This document shows, one piece after another, positions 1 to 12,600 of a DNA stretch of 64,000 bases (positions are counted from its first letter, which is position 1; each line of letters begins with the position of its first letter). The position numbers and the translations under genes were made by a program. The stretch is taken from assembly GCF_964204645.1 (NCBI RefSeq), contig NC_134034.1, positions 11,341,414 to 11,405,413 of the forward strand. Reading direction: 5' to 3'. The notes under the pieces were generated by a model. That model had not been told where the DNA came from. It worked only from the letters and a program-made list of their open reading frames with translations, and did no database searches. Source of the DNA: Tubulanus polymorphus (lineage: Eukaryota; Nemertea; Palaeonemertea; Tubulaniformes; Tubulanidae).

Positions 1-386
1 AACGAGTTTTTTTATAGTAAAAAATGAAGAAACCTAGCCGAAAAAGGGGGTTCGTTCGCACCCCCCGAACCCCCCTGGCGACGCCTATGCTCTCTGCTGC
101 GACCAGACTTCTGCACCACTCATAGACCAGATATTTATCACAAATCAAACATTTATTTGCTAAACAAACAAGCCCAATCCTGGGCTTCCACACAATTTGT
201 CAAAGAAAATATTTTTTATGAAAATGTAATACAAAATTAATTATTTATTTACAAATACTGGTAGGGATCAGCAGTATGGCAGCCTCAGATTGTCACGAAG
301 AGAGACAAATTATTGTATTGAAATCTTTACATAATATACTAATACATAAGAAACTATTTTATATATTTTGATAATACAGCAGTTAT

Positions 387-553
387 GAAGAGTGAGACTA
401 AAACGATTATTGCAGTATCTATATACGGGGTGCAGCAGTTTATAGTAACTAAAACTAACAGATTTGTCATAAAGAGTGAGACTTAAATGATTATTCCAGT
501 ATCTATATACGGGGTGCAGCAGTTTAGTAACAAAAACTAACAGATTTGTCATA
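387..553. repeat. Two-copy tandem duplication, about 85 bp unit
   Basis: Two direct copies begin with AAGAGTGAGACT (387 and 472) and run through the same ATATACGGGGTGCAGCAG block to AACAGATTTGTCAT. They differ by a few substitutions and a short indel. The open frame that spans them on the minus strand is a product of the repetition and is not a gene. Confidence 0.85.
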
Positions 554-1962
554 ATTTGTCTGAATTTGGTGTACATATTTCTAACCGATCATCCGCTCCG
601 CTAGCCACGAGGCTTGCGTGAGGGTGAAAGTATTAATATTCTGACACTCAATACACTTTTTTCCTTACACTTTCTAAAACTTCCTTCCGCGAAGACCCGC
701 CTAAAGCTGGATTCATGTCGACGCCTAGACCAACGCAACCGGCCGGATAATCGATCAGCACCACATAACCTCAGCGTTTTCAAACTTCAAAAGAAAAGAT
801 GCCATTGACCGCCATTCAAGAATGGCCAGTGACCTACCTGCAAAACCTTTTGAAATCATTCCCCGAAGCTTTTGGTATTGGTGATGCAACCAATCACCGG
901 TTACGAATTCTAAAGGGGTCAGTTAAAAACTGGTGGGCGCTCCTACAAGTTGTCATTACACATGGAAATTCTACACGGCGAAGAAGTCTCTGTCGCTGGA
1001 TATTTGCTCAGATAGGACACGTTTTAGAAAAAGAGAATTTTCATTAGAATGTAACAAACGCAGCTGAGCTGATAAACTATTTGTTATTAATACAACTGGA
1101 TTTTGGCAACAGGACACGGAATTTAAAAATGACTTTAAGATTGACTCTTAAATAAAAGGATTATATTTTCAAATTGCTGCTTCATCCGCGTTACAAGGTT
1201 GCTGTAAGGTAGGTGGAACATTTATTTAACATTAGCGGTCGAAATTATGTTTTATAGATTTAGATTTAGGAAAAAATAGTTGAACTTTATGTTAGGGTTA
1301 GGTTAGGTTTAATCAACAGGTACCGGTACCCAGTGTTACAGCTTCATGGAAGATACAACAGACTCGCCTACTGATGAAAAACAAGAGCGGTCCGAATTGA
1401 ATAAGGTAGGACATATTTCAGCGTGGACTTATCAACTAGAGTTGATACGTCCATGATTTCAGTGAGAAGAAAAAGACCCCCGGGCCACAGAAGATCGAAC
1501 CCGAAGTTGAATGATGATGACAGAGTGGCTTGAAAAACTTCAGGTGCGACTTGTATGACATGTCTAATAGTTCTTGTAGATAAATAGAATTGATAGAATT
1601 TGTGTTAGTTCTAACTAGTTATTTGACCCCCCAATTAAAGCATAATTTCAACCGTTAATTCTTAGGTATTTTGAATATATTTCACAATTATCCTACGCTC
1701 CCCACCCTCACCCCTCCCCTTAAAACGAAGCTTCTACGATTTTGTGGGTTAAGCCTGACTATGGTAGGATGAGGAATTGACGATTTGGACTTGACAACTT
1801 TTTTCTACATAATAGAAACTACATAAACGTTAACACGTGTAGAGCTAGGGGGTTGGACTATTAACCCCCAAAAGACATACAGATAACAGTGATACAAATA
1901 TAAAACAATAGACAAATATACACTTATATAATATTACACATTAAAAAATGATAGAATTAAAT

Positions 1963-2150
1963 TTTTCACGCGCCATTTTATTTTGAAGTCTCATCTCGCG
2001 TCATTTCATTTTGAAGTCTCATCTCGCGCCATTTTATTTTTCATCTCGCGCCATTTTATTTGGATGTAATCTCGCGCAGTTTTATTTGGAGGTAATCTTG
2101 CGCAATTTTATTTGGAGGTAATCTCGCGCCATTTTATTTGTCTTTTTGCG
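1963..2150. repeat. Minisatellite, about 27 bp unit
   Basis: Six or seven imperfect copies of a unit built on CTCGCGCCATTTTATTT plus GGAGGTAAT lie head to tail. Copy-to-copy differences are substitutions and small indels. No coding potential is seen. Confidence 0.8.
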
Positions 2151-2214
2151 CATCCCAGATACATCACTTATCTTGTTGTTCGGTAATTTATCATATTATA
2201 TCAACTCACTCAGT

Positions 2215-2372
2215 TATATATTGTAATATATATATATGTATTGTAATATATGTATTGTAATATGTATTTTATTATGTATTGTACCATGTGTTATATTATG
2301 TATTGTATTATATATTGTACCATATATTGTAATATGATATGTATTGTACCATGTATTGTATTATGTATTTGT
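2215..2372. repeat. AT-rich minisatellite (TATTGTAATATGTAT-like)
   Basis: Short variants of TATGTATTGTAATA and TATGTATTGTACCATG repeat irregularly over about 150 bases. It is low-complexity sequence. Confidence 0.75.
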
Positions 2373-2425
2373 AATTACTCTTCTCACCCGGTTCTCTCTA
2401 ATTATTGTCAGTCTGCCTATAAATA

Positions 2426-2545
2426 CTGATTATTAGCGAAAGCTTGTGCGTCAAATAAACCTATATTGTATACTTATACTTGTCTCGTTAAAATTATTCT
2501 AAACCCGGTTTATACCCCAGGCTCCTCTACGGAATAAGGGAACAT
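2426..2545 (+). mobile_element. Relict of hammerhead-bearing repeat
   Basis: CTGAT at 2426, GAAA at 2438-2441, a two-pair stem III GC-TTGT-GC (2442-2449) and GTC at 2450-2452 follow the order of a hammerhead core, but stem II has collapsed and the CTGATGA box is changed to CTGATTA. The following bases (AAATAAACC, then ACTTGTCTCGTT and CTAAACCCGGTT) match the tail of the palindromic element at 31390-31955. This is seen in the sequence; assignment to a Penelope-like or retrozyme-type element is inference. Confidence 0.45.
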
Positions 2546-3528
2546 CGTGTTTTAATTCCCGATTCGGACCCGCTGTTGCAGCCTTCGTCAGTGGACACAG
2601 GACAACTCGGGCTGGATTCGAACCCTTGAAAGCAGCACGCCCATTTCTCTTGGACATTGAGGAAAACTTCTAAGACTAAGATTCGATTTCCAGCCTTCTT
2701 TGACGAAGAGAACTTCAGCGGGACAATACTCAGAATTCGAATTTGTGGAATTAACCTGTTTTGGAATTTTCTGCGAAAGCTTCATTTTCTAGAGGAAAAT
2801 AAATCAATTTCATATCGGTAACTATTACGACGAGTAATAGGAAAAATTTTGCCGAAATTGAGAGTATTGAAACAAACACAGCTAACCTACACGGCTGTCT
2901 GGAATCAGTTCTTTCGGGATGAAAAATTTGCAGAAAATTCCGAAACATTTTCATTCCATCACGAAGAGACTGAAATTGACTGGTGACCCACGTACGCTGG
3001 GCGAACTTTGGTTATCGGAGTTAGTCGCGACTATAGTCGAACTAAGTGAAACCGAATGTCAGTTAGTCGGAACCAGTCTGGAAATAGTTCGGAAATAAAG
3101 CGCATTCGGTTATTAGTTCCGACCACTCGTCGACTAGATACGAGAACTGAATTTGGCCCCTACTGAGGAACTAGGATTCTGACCCGGCGAACACGACCAT
3201 CAGCCAGGAACAAGATAGTCCCGACCAGTGTGTGGTCGGCGGATGAGAGAGGATTAATGTACAAGGCAAGCAACATCGGAGCCTCGCTTGGAAGGTCTCC
3301 ACTGAAGGCGCTGCGATAGAATCCCGGTAATTGGACTTTATTAGAATAACATGGCACTAAACGCAGTAGGACAGAGAGCGAATGTCCGCTCCATGAGTCC
3401 GACCGGCTCACATTTCCAGTCCGCTCCATCAATCCATTCGGTGAAACTTCTCTGGACATTCAAGGTCGTCGCGTTTGCAAAATAAATTCTAAACGTGTTT
3501 CGCTCAAAAATTCACGTAAAGACGAAAA

Positions 3529-6500
3529 ATGGGCAAATCAAAAGACAAGAAGAAAGCAAAACGAAATAGAATCAAAGGTAAATCATGAAGAATTGTGTTT
3601 CAATTTACTGAAGGTTTATTTAGTTCCGTTTTGAAAGCATTTTTGGCTTTCACCTATCGTGTACTGTATCCGACCCCTCCCGTTCCTGACCCCTCTGGCC
3701 TCTGTCTTTCCGTTAATATCTACTAAACTGGCATGGTCTGTGGTGTTGTCATTATCTCGTGAAATTTGCACCTCATAGAGAAACAGAAAATAGAGGCTTC
3801 GTGTTTAGACGCGTCGACTCCGACCGAAGAGACGCCATCTTCAAGTTCAAGCAGAGATAGATATACCGTAGATCAAATTCTTGAAAAGGTTAGTGAGTCG
3901 GGGTCTATTTAATCGGGGTAGCTTGATTAGGAAATCGTCTTGTCGAGTGTCTAGCCGTCATTCCTTATGATAGACATCTGGTTTTCAGACTCTGTGTAGC
4001 CTGATGCAGCTGTGGTGTCAGGTTCCGATTAACTCATTTTCTCTCTATTTCAGGTTCAGGAATACATGGACACGTTTAATTATGAATTAGCTCAGAAGTT
4101 TTGTCAACGAGCTTTAGAAATCGACGCCGACAATTTAAAAGTTCTCGAAACTTCGGGAATTCTGTTATTAGAACTCGGCAATCCAGAGGGCGCCAAACAA
4201 GTATCCTTTATAATACTAGTTTATCCCCACTTGCCACAGTCATTATGACTGTACACTAGTGACACCTGGTGGATCCTCACTTGCTACGAAAGAAATCCAT
4301 TATTCCCACAGTAGTTGATGTTTTACTGGATCCTCGCTTGCCGCAGCAGCAATCCTCTTTGTTTACATTACATTAGTTTATGTCCTACTGCACACTAGCG
4401 ACACCTGGTAGGTCCTCACATGCTACATGTGACACCCTCTTGCGGCAGTAGTTGATATCCTATTGAATACTAGTGACACCTGTTGAACTCTCGTGTGATC
4501 CTCGATTATATTGATAGAGGGAATCGGTAAAATTTTAAGGATTATTATTCCTTAAATTGATTGTCAGTGTTTTGGTCGAGCTGTCGAGCTATCACCTCAC
4601 GATGGTTACCGCAAGTATATGTATTTAGGTCAGTTGTTTGACGGCGTTCAAGCCGTTCAGTGCTTCCAGAAAGGCATCGAACTAATGACGAAAACTCAAG
4701 CGGAACAGGTAAAATCATCCACATCACAACCCAATGTTTAAATTCCGTATCAATCAAGGTTTAGAATAATGATGGAACAAACTCTGTTATAAGGAACCTA
4801 GAATTTTGTCCCAAATACGAAAAGTTTGATAATTTCATACCAGATATAATGAACTATCAGTTTTAACAAACTGGGGCGGCAGTTGCTCAAAAGTCGGTTT
4901 GAGTTAACCAGTGGATAGTTGACATAGTGACAATTAAAAGTTCATTGTTAACATGGTATCCACTGGTTTTATTTTACCAACTTTGAGCCACTGGGTACAG
5001 ATTTTCGGGTTGCCTAAAGTTCCACAAGGATCCGCTGTAGTTTATTTCCGATAATTTGACCCTAGACACAAATTTTTGTTTTATTGTTTTTCAGGTAGCT
5101 GCAGCATGTGCTAGTCCAGTAGAGGGCAGCACTGTAACTAATCGAGATATATCCAGCGCTCATTGTACGATAGCTGAACTCTATATGACCGATCTGTGGT
5201 TAGTTTCACTTCTCATTTGGGATCATTCATTTATTACGTACGCATTAGGGGAGGGGGAGGGGTAAGTGCAATTGTGTACTCCAATGCTTAATGTATATGA
5301 TAAAATGGCCGGTTTTTGCATACAGGGGGGGGGGTCTGGAAAAGTCAAATTTTATGCGTACGTAATAAATGAATAATCCCACTGTAGATGGCGCCAATAT
5401 TTCGCTCATTTTTTTTCTTTCGTTTCAAGCTTCGAAGAAAATGCGGAAGATGTTTGCAAAATGAATATCGCTCGAGCGATCGAGAAGGATGCCGAAAATC
5501 CGGAGGCGTTTCAAGCGATGGCGAGCTTTCAACTAGTCAAACAAAACCAAGAGGTAAATTCTCGTAGACGTTCCGTGCCAATGGGATGCTGCACCTGTTC
5601 GCCATCTATTGGAATTCGAATACAACACAGCCACGTCGGCACAAGTCCCAGTCTGAGACATGGAAAGGGTTTTTATGTCCAGGGACCAGTTGCACAGTCG
5701 TGACTTAAGTCCAAAAGTGGTCTTAAATCTTAAGACTGGTCTCAGGTTGTTAGATTGGCTATAGAACTAAGTTGGTCTTAGACTGGTCTTAAGTCTAAGC
5801 CATGACTGTGTAACCGGCCCCAGGATTCAGTCATGACTTAAAGTCCAATTTATCCAATAACTACACTATATTCAATATTTTATGAGGACTGCTTTAGTAA
5901 ATTTTTTTTTTAACACCCTCAATCGCTAAGTGCGAGGCAGGGCATTATAAGCAGGTTCGATGTTTCTTTTTCCCAGTCGGGGAGAGACCAGAGAAGAACC
6001 TTCGACCAAGAAACTCTGTCGCCACAAGGGTTTGGACCCATAAACCCTGGATTGACGAGACCAGTGACCGGCGGCTTAAACCACTCGGCCTCTCAACTGC
6101 TTTTGTAATACTTCTAAATGTTATATATTTCAGGAAGCGAAAGCTATGATTCAGAAAAGTGTTTCGTTGTGGCTACCGAAATTAGAAAATTTAGATAAAG
6201 AAGGAAATACAGAAGAATTCGATCCTATCGAGGTCGGTTGTACTGAATATCGGAACGTTCTCAAAATACCAATGTATCGTCTAGATTTTCAATTTATTTA
6301 ATTTGTAAATATTTTCGCAGCCGTGTTCGGTGTCGTATCAGCAGAGAACGCAAGCAGCTCAGATTCTGATCGAAGTCGAAGATTATGAGGTATGAAATGC
6401 TGATCTAGAATCTAGGACCAAGGGGCTGGGTGCGCAGTCAAAAGCTTTAGATTTTGTACCTAAGTCTAGGAACAACTAAGTTCTATAGCCGATCTAACAA

Positions 6501-7690
6501 CTTAAGACTAGTCTAAAGATTTAAGAATGCTTTTGAATTCAAGTCACAACTGCGCAACCGAACCTAGTTCAACAGTTAAAATGGGTTAATTTTCAATAAG
6601 TTAGCTCATCGAAAATTAACTTATTTTAACTCGGGGTCAACTGTAACCCACAACTGTGGAGCTGGATCCCTGATTTTTCCACGAAATGGAGGTTTAAAGT
6701 TTGATAATGTTTTGTTTGTTTCCTGCCACAGACGTGTATAAAAGTATTAGACAGTTTACTAGAAGAAGATGATGAAATTGTTCAGGTAAAGTTCACCGAT
6801 GTTACATGTTGTTACATGCGCATGTTTATTTAGTTCACATGAACCGGTATGGTAAACATGTACATGTTGTTTATTTGCAGACGTGGTATTTATTGGGTTG
6901 GGCGAATTATTTACAAGGAGACGATTATAAAGGAAATGCTCGATTTTATCTGAACAAAGCAGATGAGGTGAGTTGGATTGAGTATGAACGCGGGGCCCCA
7001 AGGGATTATTCATTTATCACAAATGCATAAAATCCGTAATTTACAACCCCCTCCTTGTAGCATGCTAAATCAGTAATTTTTTATCTATACTTAAAGAATC
7101 GTATAGTATGTAATTGCACTAACCCCCCTCTCCATCCACTGTATGTAATAAATGACCCCATGCATTAAGTTATCAATAGATAGGGTATGGTAGGATCCAT
7201 AGTCATCATGGCTCAGATTTAATGCATGTCTAAGCTCATCTTGGTTCCATATTTAATCTTACAACTAACCGGTAACCCCAGACTCGGCTCATTTGGGTTC
7301 TCAACTCTAGATCAGTTTTAAGACTTATGGCCAATTCAAGTCTTGACAATTGAACTGACCCCTGAAGATTTGTAGATCCTTTCAGTAGTGCGTATTTGAT
7401 GATGTCATAGGGGGATTTGTGGACGGAGCTTTCTGCTTTGATAGAATGTCTACTAAGTACAAGACGTGTAGAAAGAACTAATGAATGCTTTCATGTGTTT
7501 GGTACAGGTGGCTAAAAAAGTGAAATGTGACGATGAACCGATGTTGAACCACATCTCAGAGTTACTAACTGAACTCGGTCCAGCGGAAGAGGATGAGGAT
7601 GCTGAAGAGGAGACCGCCGTTGGCCAGGGTAACGGTGATAACGAAGATGAAGATGTTAGTAGTAGTTCGGACGAAGAGATGGATGAATAA
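3529..7690 (+). CDS. ACL4: TPR protein, probable assembly chaperone of RPL4
   Basis: Eleven coding exons: 3529-3577, 3779-3888, 4054-4200, 4568-4708, 5095-5198, 5430-5553, 6134-6232, 6321-6389, 6732-6785, 6881-6967, 7508-7690. All joins are GT-AG and in phase, giving 388 aa. It starts with a lysine-rich MGKSKDKKKAKRNR segment, continues with TPR helices (ELAQKFCQRALEIDADN at about 60-76; further repeats up to about 325) and ends in an acidic tail (EEDEDAEEETA, SSSSDEEMDE). Length and layout match the Acl4 family, which binds newly made ribosomal protein L4 and keeps it soluble until it joins the pre-60S particle. The family call comes from overall layout, not an alignment. Introns hold several MITEs. 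The gene is tail to tail with PHGDH. The start at 3529 is the first ATG giving the basic N terminus. Confidence 0.83.
4873..4996. mobile_element. MITE, GGGGC-AGTTGCTCAAAAG family
   Basis: The copy begins CAGTTGCTCAAAAGTCGGTT and ends with the imperfect complement CCAACTTTGAGCCACTG, so it folds as a hairpin of about 125 bases. Internal arms GTGGATAGTTGACATAGTGAC and GGTATCCACTGG also pair in part. Other copies are at 22226-22353, 40384-40475 (partial) and 42782-42909. It lies in intron 4 of the ACL4-like gene. Confidence 0.75.
5219..5380. mobile_element. MITE, GATCATTCATTTATTACGTA family
   Basis: Ends GATCATTCATTTATTACG and CGTAATAAATGAATAATC are inverted copies. The element fills most of ACL4 intron 5 and starts about 20 bases after the exon 5 donor. 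Related copies lie at 7001-7159 and 41233-41392, the last nested inside another element. Confidence 0.8.
5681..5823. mobile_element. Short repeat, CCAGTTGCACAGTC family
   Basis: Starts ACCAGTTGCACAGTCGTGAC and ends ACTGTGTAACCGGCCC, an imperfect inverted pair. The interior repeats GGTCTTAAGTTGTTAGAT and GGCTATAGAACTAAG blocks. Other copies are at 6421-6567, 32723-33062, 42752-43128, 44873-45030 and 54955-55260. Confidence 0.7.
5925..6100 (-). mobile_element. tRNA-derived SINE (minus strand)
   Basis: Read on the minus strand it begins GAGAGGCCGAGTGGTTTAAG, a good pol III A box of tRNA-Leu/Ser type, followed by a B-box-like GGGTCCAAACCC, then a non-tRNA body ending near GCACTTAGCG. It lies in ACL4 intron 6. 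A functional tRNA is unlikely because the anticodon and acceptor arms do not form. Confidence 0.55.
6421..6567. mobile_element. Short repeat, CCAGTTGCACAGTC family (degenerate)
   Basis: GGGCTGGGTGCGCAGTC at the left and ACTGCGCAACCGAACC at the right are imperfect inverted ends. The same TCTAACAACTTAAGACTAG blocks as in the other copies fill the middle. It lies in ACL4 intron 8. A copy of the AACTGTGGAGCTGGATCC family adjoins it at about 6568-6671. Confidence 0.6.
7001..7159. mobile_element. MITE, ATTCATTTATTACGTA family (degenerate)
   Basis: AGGGATTATTCATTTAT at the left and GTAATAAATGACCCC at the right are inverted ends. The body shares TAATTGCAC and the C-rich block with the copies at 5219 and 41233, in the opposite orientation. 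It lies in the last intron of the ACL4-like gene. Confidence 0.65.
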
Positions 7691-7984
7691 ATTGTTATTT
7701 GAATTGATTATTGGTGTTTATATATTTTAAAAGAATGAGAAAATGTACAGATATTAAATGTCTCAGAAATATCAATCAACAGCCTCAGTTTTACACAAGT
7801 GATATCATTTTTATCGTTCAAAGATGGGAAATCACAATTTTAATGTATGGCACGCTCTTAATGAGATGACTATCCCAATGTATCGCTATGAAATACTAGG
7901 AATAGCAGTCATTGAGAGCCAAGACCCTTGTATCTAACTCTTGGTCAAACATCTTCATATTTATCTGAAAATGCCTTGTCCTGG

Positions 7985-8605
7985 ATCAAACACCCTCATA
8001 TCTGTATGGAATAGACCTGTGTTGTGGGTCAGATGTCCTCATATCTGTATGGAATAGGCCTGTGCTGGGTCAGATGTCCTCATATCTGTATGGAATAGAC
8101 CTGTGCTGGGTCAGATGTCCTCATATCTGTATGAAATAGGCCTGTGTTGGGTCAGATGTCCTTATATCTGTATGGAATAGGCCTGTGCTGGGTCAGATGT
8201 CCTCATATCTGTATGGAATAGGCCTGTGCTGGGTCAGATGTCCTCATCTCTGTATGGAATAGGCCTGTCTTGGGTCAGATATCCTCCGATCTGTATGGAA
8301 TAGGCCTGTGCTGGGTCAGATGTCCTCATATCTGTATGGAATAGACCTGTGCTGGGTCAGATGTCCTCATATCTGTATGAAATAGGCCTGTGTTGGGTCA
8401 GATGTCCTTATATCTGTATGGAATAGGCCTGTGCTGGGTCAGATGTCCTCATATCTGTATGGAATAGGCCTGTCTTGGGTCAGATATCCTCAGATCTGTA
8501 TGGAATAGGCCTGTGCTGGGTCAGATGTCCTCATATCTGTATGGAATAGACCTGTGCTGGGTCAGATGTCCTCAGATCTGTATGGATTAGACGTATCTTG
8601 GGTAA
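7985..8605. repeat. Minisatellite, 41 bp unit, about 15 copies
   Basis: The unit contains CAGATGTCCTCATATCTGTA followed by TGGAATAGGCCTGTGCTGGGT. Copies differ mostly by AGACC versus AGGCC and by single substitutions. It lies just after the ACL4 stop codon (7690), at the tail-to-tail junction with PHGDH. No frame runs through it. Confidence 0.95.
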
Positions 8606-8645
8606 AAAATGATTAAAACTCGCATCTTAGTGAAATATAGCAATA

Positions 8646-8651
8646 TTTATT
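8646..8651 (-). terminator. Polyadenylation signal, probable PHGDH 3' end
   Basis: TTTATT on the plus strand reads AATAAA on the minus strand. It is the first such signal seen about 1 kb past the PHGDH stop at 9649. If used, the PHGDH 3' UTR contains the 47-bp minisatellite. Confidence 0.45.
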
Positions 8652-8887
8652 GAGAAATTGCTCGAAACTTACAGTAAAATATCACACAGAAAAATAATCA
8701 AAACTTATAACTCGCATACATACGTACATTACGACATTCTTCTCAGCTGACAACGATTCAATATAAATCATTGCGTTTAAAAATCATCATAGAAATCGAT
8801 TTAAAATCTAAACACATCTTAAAAACGGGTCAAATTTCACGAATGAATCAACGGTTCAGCTATAGTTTAAACACATTCGCTGCTGAC

Positions 8888-9510
8888 TACGAGATATCTT
8901 GTAGTTCTGGTTCTACCACTACGGCCACTTTCCAGTTCTACCACTAGAGCCACTACGAGATATCTCTTAGTTCCAGTTCCAGTTCTACCACTAGAGCCAC
9001 TACGAGATATCTCTTAGTTCCAGTTCCAGTTCTACCACTAGAGCCACTACGAGATATCTCTTAGTTCCAGTTCCAGTTCTACCACTACAGCCACTTTCCA
9101 GTTCTACCACTACAGCCACTACGAGATATCTCTTAGTTCCAGTTCCAGTTCTACCACTACAGCCACTACGAGATATCTCTTAGTTTCAGTTCCAGTTCTA
9201 CCACTAGAGCCACTACGAGATATCTCTTAGTTCCAGTTCTACCACTAGGGCCACTTTCCAGTTCTACCACTACAGCCACTACGAGATATCTCTTAGTTCC
9301 AGTTCCAGTTCTACCACTACAGCCACTACGAGATATCTCTTAGTTCCAGTTCCAGTTCTACCACTAGAGCCACTACGAGATATCTCTTAGTTCCAGTTCC
9401 AGTTCTACCACTAGAGCCACTACAAGATATCTCTTAGTTCCAGTTCCAGTTCTACCACTAGGGCCACTACGAGATATCTCTTAGTTCCAGTTCTACCACT
9501 AGGGCCACTA
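8888..9510. repeat. Minisatellite, about 47 bp unit
   Basis: Units combine TACGAGATATCTCTTAGTT, CCAGTTCCAGTTCTACCAC and TAGAGCCAC. Some units lack one half and give 24-bp steps, so the array mixes two lengths. About 13 copies lie 140 bp downstream of the PHGDH stop codon. Confidence 0.95.
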
Positions 9511-9648
9511 TTGAATAGCTCTAATTGCATAGTTCTAAATAGTGGCAACAAGGGGCAGCACCGTTCTACCACGGTGGCAGCGAACGCGTTCTAAAGAGTC
9601 TGAGTTGATGTACTAAATCAACTGTCGAAACTGAGTTGATGTACTAAA

Positions 9649-12600
9649 TTAACTGCTGAAACTGAGTTGATGTACTGAATTAACACGCAGTTTCAGAATG
9701 TCCGTATCGCGCAGTTTCCTCGAAAGCGTCATCGCGTTCCACATCTCTCCGTTGTCGTCGATCGGTAAACTGGCCGCGTACGTCAACGCATTCACATCCT
9801 CGCCTGCCAGGGCACCTGAAAGCATTGCACGTTAACGATTAACAAAAGGCTTAATTCTCGCCCCAAAATGCTGGAGATCATATATACACCCGCAGCAGAC
9901 ACGCGATCGCACTTCGTTGGAGGGGATTACGATATTTTAACCCTTTCAGTGCGTCTTCACCGCAGTGGGGTGTATAAATCAGTGATGGATTTTGCTAGTA
10001 CACCGCAGTGCGGTGTATTGATGTAATTAGTAATTATCTCTCTTGAAAAATGGCAGCATCTGTCAAACAGTGAAATATCAGTAACTAACGATACACCGCG
10101 CCGCGGTGTAGACGCACTATAGTGGTATTCCCGTTATTCAACACACTACAGTGAAATTTATCAAAATTATCTTCAGCACTATAGGGTATTATTAAGTCAG
10201 CACTGACAGGGTTAATATTCGAATAAAAACTCGTTAAAAATAAACTGAATTTCATTTCAGGTTTGACTAGAACATCTGTCCCTGTAAAAATCAAACCGGT
10301 TTTCCATATCATAAAACTCTTGAAAATCGATTTCGAAGTGAAATCAATATCGCAATCGACACGATATACATAATATACTCACTCGCCACAGCTGGCATCA
10401 CTTTCGGGTCGGACGCACTTTTATAGACGAGTAGGTCGCCGACGAGTGGAACGCCGTTCGGGAATTTCGCGCCGTTGACTTCGACTAACAAAGCGTTATC
10501 GCCGGCTGCGCAGCCGCTCAATTTACAGCTAGCGGCGCCCCCTTTATTCACGACGACCGTAACGTAGTTACTGCGCCCGTTTTCTGGTTGACTGTTGTGA
10601 TGCATTGTCAGCTGAAACGACGATTTTACTACAATTAAACACATGAAATATTTTATCAAATGTAATTTCGAGTTTCAGGACCCCCCGCAGTTGGGTCGCA
10701 TAGTTGTCACTTAGCTCCATACATCGCCTCAAGGTTGGATCAAGCATTAGGGTTATAAGCGCGAAACGTTGGGGAAGGGGCGTTTCTGACGTGGAGCTCT
10801 CTCAGAAAATCCAGGACAAAAACTGGTTTTTGGGCTGTTTTCTTCGCGAAAGTAGTTTCTCAGAATATTTGGAGGGCACGTAAGAATCTGAAGTAGGTGG
10901 ACTCGTACAAATCATGATATTATCTTCATTTGTAGAGTAGAGGTTTTTTGATAGTAACCACAGACGACTTTAACGTTGAACATGTCAGTGTTGTTTGATC
11001 AGCAGCAGACACCGCCGGCTGTGTGCGTGGCACATCTGTGATCAATGAACCACTTACATGTTTCCGTTAGACCAGCTAAGTCAACAGTGACATAAGAACG
11101 TAATAGATTCAACTGCCTGATGTGTGTATCACTTATTGCGGTAGTTTTCACCACAAAATGGCAGTAATTTGACATCGGAAAAAGTATTTTACCGAAATTG
11201 GAAATGAGTTAGAAATTTTTCAGATTTTTCGAGTGTTTTGATGATTTTGGAAGTAGTTTAGCTCTAATAAAGAGTAGTTGTTCTCTGAAATAGTAGTTAC
11301 ACGGTACAATCAATTAATACAGTCAAATACCGTAAGACATAGACAGAAACTGTTTGATTTTCCGTCCGTTCTTGCACAATCTCAACAAATTTCCCTGATT
11401 TTTAGCTTTTTTTTACGAAATTCCCCAAATTCTTTATTAAGAAAAGAAAATTCTCCGACGTTTCCCCGATATTCAGGTAATTGGTGCCAGCCTGGTTCTT
11501 GGTACAAACTGTATTAACTCAACTGTCGTAACGAATTTCATTCGGTTCAATCGTTGACAGGTTTAATCGTTGACCGGTTTAGGTGTTGACAGGTTTGATT
11601 GCTGACAGGTTTAGTTGTTGACAGGTTTAATCGGTGACAGGTTTAATTGTAGACAGGTTTAATCGTAGACAGGTTTATACGTAGACAGGCGGACACATAT
11701 TTCATTAAAAATATCGAAATGACATCAACACGTGTGGCGTGCGAAAAATGTTGAAATATGTAACACATGTTTAAACAATTGTCTGATAGAAATACATGTA
11801 TTGTACTCAGTATTATACATTGTAAGAGCGCCAAAAAATATAATCCTATTTATATACTATTGCTATTTCTACTTCTGGTAAGGATCAATGGGTTTGAATC
11901 GAAATTTAATTATCTGGAGATAACGTGGCTCGTTGAGTCGAGTCAGCGTGAGATCAAGTGCTCGATATCAGCAGGAATCATTAGCGGCCTATTCATCGTG
12001 GTAATAATCTTATTAATTCCGATCAAAAGTCTGTTAAAGATCGTGTCCGATAAATACTTGTAGCAAGAATGGGCTTTGAATTGTTGCTATGTCAACAGTT
12101 GCCACTTTACTTAAACTGGTTAACTCTAGGACTCTTAAAAATTCAGCCGTAATTAACTTCTGAGCGACCGACCGACCGACCGTCGATCAGGCCAAACTTG
12201 AACTCGATTTGACAATCAATTCCATGCAGTCTATTAAAGCTCATTTTGTACATAGATAAATTCAAGCGGTTTTATTTTTAGCTTGATCCGAGCTAACTTT
12301 TATTCTAGAACAAAGTCAAGTTTGGCCTGGTCTATTAAGGTCTAACCGAGAAGAGTTGTAAGAGATTAGAACCAGTTTGACAATTAAGTTTAGCACGTCT
12401 AAGCTCTAACTAGTGACTATTGTTAAGAAGGGTTGCAATAAGTCAAGAAATTAAAGCCTATTTATTGTCTTGTATCTCGGCGACGGGACCCGAGGCTCTA
12501 AACAGCGATTCTGAGAAATATCTCGATTATTCTTATTATTTCATTATCAGTTCGAAAGCTTGTTTGCCTCAACGCTATCAATCAATAAACATTCATTTGA

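Larger units (their letters stand above)
1..3528. other. Intergenic, repeat-rich, no gene seen
   Basis: No open frame here has recognisable protein similarity or joins to others through consistent splice sites. The stretch holds a tandem duplication (387-553), two minisatellites (1963-2150, 2215-2372), a repeat relict with a hammerhead-like core (2426-2545) and a tRNA-like B box on the minus strand near 2600-2620. The last 100 bases before 3529 must include the promoter and 5' UTR of the ACL4-like gene; no TATA box is obvious. Confidence 0.6.

Noticed and set aside
799-1047. 82-residue frame MPLTAIQEWPVTYLQNLLKS
   Set aside because: No recognised domain and no flanking exons with matching splice sites.
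1291-1311. Telomere-like GTTAGGGTTAGGTTAGG
   Set aside because: Only about three imperfect units; too short to call an interstitial telomere.
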